From: UBA6168 sp964508135
Lineage (GTDB): Bacteria; Bacteroidota; Bacteroidia; Chitinophagales; Saprospiraceae
NCBI GenBank assembly: GCA_964508135.1
Contig: CAZDSU010000026.1
Span: 15,275-79,274 of the forward strand
Reading direction: 5' to 3'
Length of the DNA: 64,000 nt
Notes under the pieces: generated by a model
What the model was told of the DNA's origin: nothing
Seen by the model: only the letters and a program-made list of their open reading frames with translations
Databases searched by the model: none
In this document: piece after piece, positions 21,101 through 28,255 of the stretch
Numbering within the stretch: position 1 is the stretch's first letter
Layout of the letters: each line of letters starts with the position of its first letter
Translations under genes and position numbers: made by a program

Positions 21101-22113
21101 CAGCTCAAATTGCCGCAGGTCAAGACCCGCATTGGACCATGATTCCTGGTGCATCGGGACTTACCCTGAACCCTGGGAATGTTAGTGTGGCGACCTGTTA
21201 CCTGCGATGCACACGCCGTGTCGGTTGTCCGATCTTCATTGAGTCCAATATCATTTCCCTCACCATTTCAACCAACTGTGGTGGTGGCGGCGGAACACCG
21301 AATTGTGCAAACGTTGGCGTCTCCACTCAGCCCGGCAAAATCATCGTTTCGGGCCTCAGCGGTGCCCCGGTTACTTCCGTTCAGATATTCAGCTCCTCCT
21401 GGCAGACAGAGCATAACTGTTTCGGCAACTGCACCACTCCGACCGCTACCTTCACGGTGCCAGCTGGCACGCACTACGTAAAAGTTAAATACTACAGTGC
21501 TACCTACCAGTTCATCTGCGAGGTGAACATGACCGTCAACGTGCCAATTGCACTTGGCAGCTATCAAGGAGAGACCTTCCAATTTGAGGCAAGGAAGCAG
21601 GAAGAGCATACAGAGCTGTATTGGTTGCACGACGGTGGCTATCACATCGGCCAGTACATCCTTGAAAGGTCAGCGGACGGCGTTGATTTTCAGCCACTCA
21701 GCGACAGGGCATCAGAAGGTGGCAACGCTCAGGAGCTTTACGAAGACTTCGACCTTGAGCCACTTACCGGCGACAACTTCTACCGATTGAAATTGGTGGA
21801 CGTAGATGGTTCAACCTACTATTCAGCAGTAATAACCATCAACTTCCCAGACGTGGAAAGCTATGTGCTGTTCCCGAACCCAGCCAACGGTTTCGTCAAG
21901 GCCAACCTTGAAACTGTGATTGGCGTTGAGGATGTGACCATCACCATTTTCAACAGTTTTGGAATGAAAATGAAGCGCTTCCACCTGGATGAAGTTTACA
22001 GCAAATACTACCAGATGGACATCCGTGACCTGCACGAAGGTCACTACATCGTGTGGTTCAATGTGCCGGGCAAACGGCCCATCGCCAAAGCACTTTCCAT
22101 AGGTAGGATTTAA
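18145..22113 (+). CDS. Cys-rich surface protein with long Gly-Ser tract and T9SS type A tail, 1322 aa
   Basis: The start is ATG 18145 (MNRQTFFSKKCLALGLTLMLALFGQVQA), which gives a signal peptide; the frame opens 15 codons upstream at 18100. One copy of the Cys-flanked domain seen three times in the 10763-14719 paralogue follows (CCDGSKAKAITLLYNGEGC), then a PKD-like domain (FTYNWNFGPNATPSTATGIG). About 190 residues of Gly-Ser low complexity follow (18975-19545), interrupted once by GTPVICPD. Beyond this are Cys-rich modules and four thrombospondin-3-like GGD(S/T)DGDGxCNNxDCxP units, against two in the paralogue. Then come the shared Cys modules, an Fn3-like module and the type A tail (YVLFPNPANGFV to C-terminus). 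The Gly-Ser tract probably acts as a flexible spacer holding the N-terminal domain away from the surface. Its 3' end is almost identical to the paralogue. Ligand unknown. Confidence 0.86.
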   Translation: MNRQTFFSKKCLALGLTLMLALFGQVQARSMFMEGTVLKYASYLLSLFDDVQTGTEMVILTGEDCCDGSKAKAITLLYNGEGCSESSTSQELGSKWECNQPGSGPNGAASVYIVASEDSNGGGDNYFAGNVSLGSSFTAAETEKLPSNTWVTVYASQGGAVLQSVRIHTSCSAPLIIGDQFGSLVLQNVVFEDGSSCSGTTTTTCPEAVIITPTGQICKGQAVVFSTPDLGYPCFTYNWNFGPNATPSTATGIGPHTVVFSISGSFSVSMTADNGCDSGGSGGSGSSGGSGGSGGSGSSGSGGSGGSGGSGSSGGSGSGGSGGSGSGGSGGSGGSGSSGSGGSGGSGGSGGSGSSGSGGSGGGTPVICPDGGSGSGGSGSSGSSGSGGSGSSGSGGSGGSGSGGSGGSGGSGSGGSGGSGSGGSGGSGGSGGSGSGGSGGSGGSGSGGSGGSGGSGSGGSGSGGSGSCIDCRQTKTVTVTVINCNPPCTGTPGAPCTDGNPNTSNDVVTADGCGCQGTPNTSDCVNGISITVVNGNIKVTGLNGAPISSVQIFNSSWQTIFNCFANCGGTVVEPVPAGNYIVYAKYYSASYQLICEKQLSVTVTSPPCTNQGGDTDGDGICNNQDCQPNNPAFPATPGTPCNDGNPATTNDVVTANGCGCAGTPSNPCAQQGGDSDGDGVCNNQDCQPNNPAFPATPGTSCNDGNPNTNNDVVTANGCGCAGTPSNPCAQQGGDSDGDGVCNNQDCQPNNPAFPATPGSSCNDGNPNTNNDVVTANGCGCAGTPVSTCNVAVNGCVITITGLNASSSAKIFNSNWTIIFDCNPWSSNHCGSNISFTVPSTGTYWVQACGSLTSYTVTSCTNNPCANLGGDTDGDGVCNNNDCHPDNPAFPATPGAPCNDGNPNTINDVVKADGCSCAGTPVTACDNVTNGGTIGFGTACSASIQHCPNSGPAPAIGNCVAPSGGTGIMETVWLKSTTSCTFPTTTAAQIAAGQDPHWTMIPGASGLTLNPGNVSVATCYLRCTRRVGCPIFIESNIISLTISTNCGGGGGTPNCANVGVSTQPGKIIVSGLSGAPVTSVQIFSSSWQTEHNCFGNCTTPTATFTVPAGTHYVKVKYYSATYQFICEVNMTVNVPIALGSYQGETFQFEARKQEEHTELYWLHDGGYHIGQYILERSADGVDFQPLSDRASEGGNAQELYEDFDLEPLTGDNFYRLKLVDVDGSTYYSAVITINFPDVESYVLFPNPANGFVKANLETVIGVEDVTITIFNSFGMKMKRFHLDEVYSKYYQMDIRDLHEGHYIVWFNVPGKRPIAKALSIGRI
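18975..19545 (+). repeat. Gly-Ser low-complexity coding tract
   Basis: About 570 bases of GGN-TCN-type codons encode runs such as GGSGGSGSSGSGG, with a single break near 19228-19260 (GTPVICPDGG). All units are multiples of three, so the frame is kept. The DNA repetitiveness makes slippage-driven length change likely. The paralogue at 10763 has only short Pro-rich and GGSGSGGGSGG linkers at equivalent domain joints. Confidence 0.92.
21301..22067 (+). repeat. 767-base tract identical to 13907-14673 (copy 2)
   Basis: This is the second copy of the perfect duplication in the paralogous Cys-rich genes. A further 80-base identical tract exists at 20494-20573 (copy at 13103-13182), with a slightly different offset (7391). 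The genes between and around these tracts have diverged. Confidence 0.9.
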
Positions 22114-22139
22114 GTAAAATTACTTTTCGGACAAGAAAT

Positions 22140-22180
22140 GGAGCATACGGGTGGTTTCCTGTATGCTCCTATTATTTTTT
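22140..22180 (+). terminator. Intrinsic terminator after the Gly-Ser-rich gene
   Basis: GGAGCATACGG (22140-22150) pairs with CTGTATGCTCC (22159-22169), with one G-T wobble and an 8-base loop, followed by TATTATTTTTT. It lies 26 bases past the stop codon. Confidence 0.85.
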
Positions 22181-22208
22181 GTCAATGTATCGCCAAGGCC
22201 ATCAGCAA

Positions 22209-22305
22209 TTCTTTAAGTTCTGACAGTCAGTTCTTTAGATGAAGTTATCGACCTCACCGAGGTCTATATTGACACCTAACAGATTGATTGTCAAAACTTA
22301 AAGAA
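22209..22305. repeat. 97-bp imperfect palindrome with GACCTC-N3-GAGGTC core
   Basis: The outer arms TTCTTTAAGTTCTGACA (22209-22225) and TGTCAAAACTTAAAGAA (22289-22305) are inverted with one mismatch. At the exact shared centre (22257) lies GACCTCACCGAGGTC (22250-22264). The sequence between arms and core also aligns loosely as an inverted repeat, so the whole unit could fold into one long hairpin. The core matches the four cores at 27809-27960. Confidence 0.85.
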
Positions 22306-22334
22306 CCGCTGCAAGGCAATTGCACACTACCATT

Positions 22335-22494
22335 GAAGCTGTTTAGACTTTCCTCATTGGGCTAAAAAAGGCGCTTTTCCACCCTCCTGACGGCAATTTT
22401 CTCGGCAATAGCGCTGCTATTCCCTCAAAAATTCCCTTCAGGAGGACGAAAAATCACTCTTTTTTATCTCCAACAGGAAAGTCTAAACAGCTTC
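22335..22494. repeat. 160-bp fold-back element with 20-bp perfect terminal inverted repeats
   Basis: GAAGCTGTTTAGACTTTCCT (22335-22354) is the exact reverse complement of 22475-22494. Inner segments also pair (TAAAAAAGGCG with the inverted CTCTTTTTTA side; CCTCCTGA with TCAGGAGG), so nearly the whole element is an imperfect palindrome. It resembles a MITE or other non-coding fold-back element. It carries no transposase, and I see no clear target-site duplication. Confidence 0.85.
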
Positions 22495-22675
22495 ATTGTT
22501 TTATTCAAAAATATTTGCCATTTTTGCAGTTCTATTTGGTTTCACTCCTTTACACAAGTCTGAATACGCTTTAATCCTCCCTCCCCCCGCTCGGCGTCTT
22601 TGCCGAAATCAGCATCATCTATCACGGCTTTATTTTTTCACAGACTTAGATAATTCTTACAATTCATTAATTACT

Positions 22676-25600
22676 ATGCGCAACCTAACTTACCTTATCT
22701 TGCTATGCCTGTTATGCTGGGTTAACCAGTCTTTGGCAGCTACCACAAAGTACATCGGGGCCCCCAACGGTGACTGGTTTGACCCTGATAACTGGAACTC
22801 CGGCTTGCCCGCCTTTGGCAACGATGCAGAAATCAACGGCGGCCGATCAGTCGTTATCGGTAGCCCCCTCACTTCGAATTTTACCATCAACAATTATGGC
22901 ACCATCACCTTTTCGTCCAACTTCACCAACAACGGCATCGTGTTTTCCCTCGGCGACTTGTTGTTCACCGCTGATGCCAACGTGACCAACTTTGGTTCAT
23001 TTGCTAGCCTTATCTCGGCCAGTTTCGCACCTGGCGCAAATTTCACCAATGAAACAGGCGGCAGTTTCGTCAACGGTGGCAATTTTACCCTGCCCACCAC
23101 GCTGGTGAACAAGGGCGACATCGTCAACAACGGTACCCTGAATGCCACGGACGGAATGGTGCAAACCCAAGGCACTTTCGAGAACAACCAGACCATGACC
23201 GTAGAGTTTCTCACGGTGGCGGCGGGCACCTCCCTCGCCAACAAATCTGGTGCGAACCTCAATATTACTGGAAGTGGCTCCACCTTCACGGCGAACGGCC
23301 TGGTGAACAATTTTGGAACCATAACCAATGCAGGCTCCACGGTGGTAAATGGTGTTTTCAACAACACCGGCAACGGCCTGCTCAAGACACTGACCACTGG
23401 CGAGTTGAAAATCAACGCCGGAAAGACCTTCGACAATACAGACGGCAGGCTGGACAACGAAGGCAAGTTCGAGAATTATGGCACCTTCATCAACGGCTAC
23501 CAGTTTTTGAACAAAAACGATGCGAGGAACTTTGGGCTGTTCCAAAACAACAACTTGTTGAGCAACCTAGCGGGCGGGGTGTTCAGGAACGAAGTTGGCG
23601 GCACCATCAGCATGGGCAATGGTTCGCAACTGCTCAACTCGGGCGACTTTAAAAACAAAAGCCAAATAACCAGTGGCGGCCTGGTCCAAAACGACGGCGA
23701 GTTCGAGAACGACGGCACGATCGCCAACACTGGCGGTTCGGTGCTGGACAACAATAACCAGTTGACCAACAACGGCACGATCACCGCCATCAACATCGTG
23801 CGCAACGATGGCTTTTTCACCAACAAGGCGGCGCTCAACCTCAATTCGGGCGCGGTGCTAAGCAACTATGCCACCTTCAATAACCTTGCTGGCGCAGTGT
23901 TCACCAATAACCAAGACATTGCCAACAAAACGGAAGCTAGTTTCACCAACAGTGGCACGGTAAACAACGTGCTGTATTTCACCAATGAAGGAACCGTCAC
24001 AAACAGCAGCACCTTCAACAACCCGGGCGATATCTTCAACAAGCCCGGTGCGGCATTTTCCAATAGTGCCTCACTTTTGCTTGCCGCTGGCAACATCCGA
24101 AACGAAGGCGCGCTTACGAACACCAGCCAGTTGACCGTGGACGACTGTTCCAGCATCCGCAACACCGGTTCAGTGACAAATAACGGAACGCTCAAGCTGC
24201 AAGGCATTTTGTTCCAAACGGGTAGTTTTACTGGCAATGCTCCGACAGTGGATGGCGGCTACATCCATGTTTCGCCCAACACGAACGCCCCAAGCATCTG
24301 CAAGGACGGCACGTTCGGTGCCAACATCGTAGGCGAAGTGAAGGTCTATGCTTCCGAGCTGATTGCCTTCCCCAACTTCAAAGCCTGCAGCAACATGGTT
24401 TACAAGGCAAACGGGGAGGACCGTCCGATTTTCCATTGCTCCGACATCGGTTCGGTGCTCAACGTTGACGTCGTGCTAAAAACCCGCCTAAACGACTTGC
24501 TGACCTGCGTCGCCCAGGTGACGCCCGAGGATTTGCTGGCACCCGAGTTTACCACGCCCTGCCCTGGCAACATCCAAAAAACGACCATGGGCAGCTCGGC
24601 GACCGCCACTTGGACGCCCCTAGCCGCTGTGGACAATTGCTCGGCAACCACGTTGACGGCTTCCCATGCACTAGGCAGCAGCTTCCCCATCGGCAGCACC
24701 ACCGTGTCCTACACGGCCAAGGATGTTTACAACAATACTAACAACTGCGCCTTCACCGTTACCGTCAACGGCCTCACTTCCTGTACCAGCAACCTGACAC
24801 CCACCAACAATCTGACGGGCATCAATCCAGCGTCGGTCATCTTCACCTGGAATGCTGCGACGAACGCCACCCACTACGACCTTTACCTCGGCACGAGCAA
24901 CCCGCCGACAAACAAAGCAAAATCCGATGTTTTTGCCACAACCGCTACGGTGGCGGGGCTGACTGGTGGCTTGACCTACTACTGGTACGTGGTGCCGAAA
25001 AACGCCAATGGCGCTGCCACGGGATGCCAGCAGGTGAATACATTTAATTTCGCCACGCAACCGCCTTGTGTCAACGTGACAAATGCAGGTGCGGTCACCG
25101 CCAGCCAATCGGTTTGCAACGGCAACGACCCTGTGGCGTTTTCAAACGCCAACTCACCTGTTGGAGGCACGGGCAATTTGGAATATAGTTGGCAGCGATC
25201 CACGCTCGACCCAACTGCTAATCCCAACGCTTGGTCAACAATTGATGGGGCGGTTTCGCCTACTTTTGACCCACCGATTTTGACCCTAAACACCTGGTAC
25301 CGCCGGGGCGCTCGCCGGGGCAACTGCTCCGACTATCTCTTCACGGAAGCCGTGAAAGTGACCATCATCACGACGCCTGCGCCGCAACTCGACTTGGCGC
25401 AAACTTCTTGCGCCGCAATGACTGGCAGCCTGACCATCACAAATTTGCCCACTGGTTTTTACAGCAAGCTCGACAACGGTTCTCAAACATTGAACCAGGC
25501 GGCCTATGCCAACATCACACCGGGGCAGCACACCATTACCATTGGCTCGAACGGTTGCGACAAGTCCACCCCGTTCACCATCAATGCCCTGCCTGCTGCG

Positions 25601-27637
25601 CCGGTAGCTTCCTGCCAAAATATCACCCGGCAGTTGACGACAACCAGTGGCAACAGCGTCAGTGTGTTGGCCACTGAAATCAACAACGGCAGCACGGGCG
25701 GCTGCTCTCCGCTTTCTTTTAAGATAAACAACCAAAACAGCCTCAGCTTCAACTGTGCCAACCTTGGGCCCAATGCGGTGACCCTGCTGGTCACGGATGC
25801 CGCTGGCCGCACGGCAAGTTGCACGGCAACCATCACCGTGCAAGACCTTGCACCACCGACACTGGTTTGCAAGAATTTCACGGCAACGCTCAATGCTACT
25901 GGGCAAGCTTCCATCAACCCCGACAATGTTTTTCAAAGCGGAACGGACAATTGTGGCAGCACGGTAAACCTCGTCTCCGTCGCACCAAACACCTTCACTT
26001 GTGCCAATACGGGCACTGTATCGGTATTGCTGACGGCGAACGATGGCAGGGGAAATGTCGCTACCTGTACTTCCCAAGTTACTGTACAGGACGCTACGCC
26101 ACCGACGGTCGTTTGCAAAAATCTCGATGTCGTGCTCGACGCCAACGGGCAGGCGAACATCACGCCCGCCAATGTTTTTCAAAGCGGAACGGACAATTGT
26201 GGCGGCACGGTAAGCCCCGTATCGGTACAGCCCAATTCCTTTAGCTGTAATAAATTGGGGCCTAACGCCGTGACGTTGACCGTCAGCGACGGCAAGGGCA
26301 ACAACGGCACCTGCGCCGCTACCGTGACCGTCAGCCTGAACGCAAACGCCATCGTCAGCTACACCATCCTTGCACAGGACGAAATCCACATGCACAAGAA
26401 TACCGTCGCCGGAAACTTGGGCATTTGGAAGGCGGGAAAGGAGGCGAGAATCCACGACGCAACGACCGTGACCGGCTTTGTCCGCTCGCCGATGATTGAC
26501 CTGGAGAGCGGCAGCGTCATCACGGGCGCTCAAACACTTTCGCAATCACCGGAGCCGCCGCTTGCGAGCTTCAGGTACAACACCATGCCCGACCCGCCCG
26601 CCGATGTGATGGTTCCAGACAACTACGCCGGGGTGTACCTGCTGAACGGGACCAATTTCAAAAAAATAGAAGTCGGCAAAAACTCGACAGCAAAGTTCAC
26701 GGCAACGGGCATTGTTTACGTCAAGGAATTTAAGACCAAAGACGCTGACATGGGCAAAAAAACGAGCGTGCAATTTTCGGGAAATACGGAATTGGTAGTG
26801 AAGAAGAAAGTCGAGCTGGGCAAGCGCTCGGAACTCAACTGGGGCAGCACCCACCGGGTAAAATTTTATATCCAGGAAGACAACTTCAACCTCAAAGAAA
26901 ATTGCAAGGTCAACGCAAGCGCAGACCTCCGCTTCTCAGACATGAACGTGGACGACGGCACGGAGCAGAGTCACACCCGGCTCAACGGGCAGTTCATCGC
27001 CAAAAAAGTGGATGCTAAAAAATGGGTGGACTGGTCGTGGTCGCCATACGAGTGCAGTTCGCTGCCGCCCATTGCTCCGCTCATCGCCACTGACGACGAC
27101 CTTGGCCTGATTGCACTGCTTGACCATGAGGAAGTGAACCTGAACTGGGTGACCAACACCGACCACAAGAGCACCAGTTATGTGGTGGAGCGCTCCGCAA
27201 ATGGCGTTGACTTTGAGCCACTGCTTGAGGTGTCGCCCGAAACGGACAACGAACAACTGAACCTTTACAAAAACAAGGACACTCAGCCGAACCCCGGTGC
27301 CAACTTCTATCGGGTACGGGCAAGGTTTGCCGACGGCACGGAAGCCGTGAGCGAGACCAGGGCCGTTGAACTGCAACTCGACCGCAGTGTCCTGACGTTG
27401 TTCCCAAACCCGGCCCACCGCCATGTATCGGTGTATTTTGAAAAAATGGTTGGCAAGGCAGCAACGGTGACCGTCCACAACAGCTTTGGCCAACAAGTCC
27501 TGGAAAGCCAGCACGACTCGCTTCCTGACGCTCCATGGCAATTGGAATTGGGCAACCTGCCCGAAGGGATTTACTGGCTGTGGTTAAAAGTGGATGGGTT
27601 GCGGGAGCGATCGGTTCGATTTGTGGTCGTGAAGTGA
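22676..27637 (+). CDS. Secreted Asn/Gly-ladder adhesin-like protein with T9SS type A tail, 1653 aa
   Basis: The start is ATG 22676 (MRNLTYLILLCLLCWVNQSLAA), the first Met giving a signal peptide; the frame is open upstream only from a TTG at 22496. An opening GDWFDPDNWNSGLPAFGND segment leads into about 460 residues of short repeats with N.G.(F/I).N periodicity (FTNNG, FTNEGTVTNSSTFNN), which suggest a beta-helix or beta-solenoid. Then come an HYR-like domain (about 24530-24775), an Fn3-like domain (YDLYLGTSNPPTNK), a SprB-like repeat, three HYR-like DNCG-containing units (25605-26330) and a Lys-rich region I do not recognise (about 26340-27080, KKKVELGKRSELNWG). An Fn3-like module (SYVVERSANGVDFEPL) and a type A tail (LTLFPNPAHRHVSVYFE) end the protein. 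The ladder suggests an extended fibrous stalk or adhesin. Function is inferred. Confidence 0.85.
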   Translation: MRNLTYLILLCLLCWVNQSLAATTKYIGAPNGDWFDPDNWNSGLPAFGNDAEINGGRSVVIGSPLTSNFTINNYGTITFSSNFTNNGIVFSLGDLLFTADANVTNFGSFASLISASFAPGANFTNETGGSFVNGGNFTLPTTLVNKGDIVNNGTLNATDGMVQTQGTFENNQTMTVEFLTVAAGTSLANKSGANLNITGSGSTFTANGLVNNFGTITNAGSTVVNGVFNNTGNGLLKTLTTGELKINAGKTFDNTDGRLDNEGKFENYGTFINGYQFLNKNDARNFGLFQNNNLLSNLAGGVFRNEVGGTISMGNGSQLLNSGDFKNKSQITSGGLVQNDGEFENDGTIANTGGSVLDNNNQLTNNGTITAINIVRNDGFFTNKAALNLNSGAVLSNYATFNNLAGAVFTNNQDIANKTEASFTNSGTVNNVLYFTNEGTVTNSSTFNNPGDIFNKPGAAFSNSASLLLAAGNIRNEGALTNTSQLTVDDCSSIRNTGSVTNNGTLKLQGILFQTGSFTGNAPTVDGGYIHVSPNTNAPSICKDGTFGANIVGEVKVYASELIAFPNFKACSNMVYKANGEDRPIFHCSDIGSVLNVDVVLKTRLNDLLTCVAQVTPEDLLAPEFTTPCPGNIQKTTMGSSATATWTPLAAVDNCSATTLTASHALGSSFPIGSTTVSYTAKDVYNNTNNCAFTVTVNGLTSCTSNLTPTNNLTGINPASVIFTWNAATNATHYDLYLGTSNPPTNKAKSDVFATTATVAGLTGGLTYYWYVVPKNANGAATGCQQVNTFNFATQPPCVNVTNAGAVTASQSVCNGNDPVAFSNANSPVGGTGNLEYSWQRSTLDPTANPNAWSTIDGAVSPTFDPPILTLNTWYRRGARRGNCSDYLFTEAVKVTIITTPAPQLDLAQTSCAAMTGSLTITNLPTGFYSKLDNGSQTLNQAAYANITPGQHTITIGSNGCDKSTPFTINALPAAPVASCQNITRQLTTTSGNSVSVLATEINNGSTGGCSPLSFKINNQNSLSFNCANLGPNAVTLLVTDAAGRTASCTATITVQDLAPPTLVCKNFTATLNATGQASINPDNVFQSGTDNCGSTVNLVSVAPNTFTCANTGTVSVLLTANDGRGNVATCTSQVTVQDATPPTVVCKNLDVVLDANGQANITPANVFQSGTDNCGGTVSPVSVQPNSFSCNKLGPNAVTLTVSDGKGNNGTCAATVTVSLNANAIVSYTILAQDEIHMHKNTVAGNLGIWKAGKEARIHDATTVTGFVRSPMIDLESGSVITGAQTLSQSPEPPLASFRYNTMPDPPADVMVPDNYAGVYLLNGTNFKKIEVGKNSTAKFTATGIVYVKEFKTKDADMGKKTSVQFSGNTELVVKKKVELGKRSELNWGSTHRVKFYIQEDNFNLKENCKVNASADLRFSDMNVDDGTEQSHTRLNGQFIAKKVDAKKWVDWSWSPYECSSLPPIAPLIATDDDLGLIALLDHEEVNLNWVTNTDHKSTSYVVERSANGVDFEPLLEVSPETDNEQLNLYKNKDTQPNPGANFYRVRARFADGTEAVSETRAVELQLDRSVLTLFPNPAHRHVSVYFEKMVGKAATVTVHNSFGQQVLESQHDSLPDAPWQLELGNLPEGIYWLWLKVDGLRERSVRFVVVK

Positions 27638-27667
27638 GGTTGATTTTAAATCATAAATGCTAAATAT

Positions 27668-27710
27668 CAAAGCCCCGGTAGTGTCCACAACACTGCCGGG
27701 GCTTTGTTTA
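27668..27710 (+). terminator. Strong intrinsic terminator
   Basis: CAAAGCCCCGGTAGTGT (27668-27684) pairs with ACACTGCCGGGGCTTTG (27690-27706), with one G-T wobble and a 5-base loop, followed by TTTA. It lies 30 bases past the stop codon at 27637. Confidence 0.88.
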
Positions 27711-27808
27711 TTGCCATGTTTCACCGGACTCTTGTTTGGCAAACGAGACACCGCCGCACTGGAGTTCGGCGAGACGACCACCAAGGCAAACGTATTAAAA
27801 TCAATTTC

Positions 27809-27960
27809 GACCTCGGAGAGGTCAAACATTGGTAGAAATAGGCAATATCAACCGGATTTCGACCTCAGAGAGGTCGCACCCTACGTTAACATGCGACCTC
27901 TCCGAGGTCGAAATTCATGGGGAATCGGCAATTCTACCAACATTTGACCTCTCCGAGGTC
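27809..27960. repeat. 152-bp nested palindrome with four GACCTC-N3-GAGGTC units
   Basis: The 15-mer GACCTC-N3-GAGGTC occurs at 27809-27823, 27861-27875, 27895-27909 and 27946-27960. The outer pair, with flanking CAAACATTGGTAGAA and its near-inverse TTCTACCAACATTTG, and the inner pair, with flanking GGATTTC and GAAATTC, are arranged symmetrically about 27884-27885. Each unit is a palindrome and the whole is a larger one, so alternative hairpins or a cruciform are possible. The same core is found at 22250-22264. Confidence 0.9.
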
Positions 27961-28255
27961 ACAAAAATTTTGATGTGTTTGCCCTGACACGACCACCGTT
28001 GAATTGCGCCTTGGCATAGTTATTGACTCTCTTGTTTTTTTCTTCCCTCGAATTAGATGGCTTTATTGTTTTAGTATTCTTCAGGCCATCCTAAAGATTT
28101 CCCTCTCAACATACAATCTGGTCTCACACAATAGAAGAAGCATCAATTTCTGCATGTTTCTCCAATCCGTTATTTAAATGATTGGCTACTACCTGAAAGT
28201 GCCTGGTGATGTGCAACTTGAGGGGGAAAGCAGACGAACACAAACGAACAAACAC

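Larger units (their letters stand above)
22114..22675. other. 562-base intergenic region with a terminator and two long palindromes
   Basis: It holds the intrinsic terminator at 22140-22180 and two imperfect palindromic elements at 22209-22305 and 22335-22494. The leader of the next gene follows. No gene is supported; the open frame upstream of 22676 begins at a TTG at the edge of the second palindrome and is judged non-coding. A weak promoter-like arrangement (TTG near 22497, then CATTTTTG about 20 bases on) follows the second palindrome. Confidence 0.65.
27638..28255. other. 618-base intergenic region with a terminator and a nested palindrome
   Basis: It holds the terminator at 27668-27710 and the 152-bp palindrome at 27809-27960 with four GACCTC-N3-GAGGTC cores. 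About 295 bases of A/T-rich leader to the metalloprotease gene follow, in which I see no clear TAnnTTTG box. Short open frames here lie over the terminator and palindrome and are not credible genes. Confidence 0.65.

Noticed and set aside
22335..22494. Insertion sequence with transposase
   Set aside because: Perfect terminal inverted repeats suggested an IS, but the 160 bp holds no coding capacity and no clear target duplication, so only a non-autonomous element is claimed.
25286..26545. 419-codon open frame on the minus strand
   Set aside because: Antisense to HYR-like repeats of the ladder protein; repeats are mirrored in the translation.
27657..27947. 96-codon open frame on the + strand
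   Set aside because: Made almost entirely of terminator and palindrome sequence; no start context or domain.
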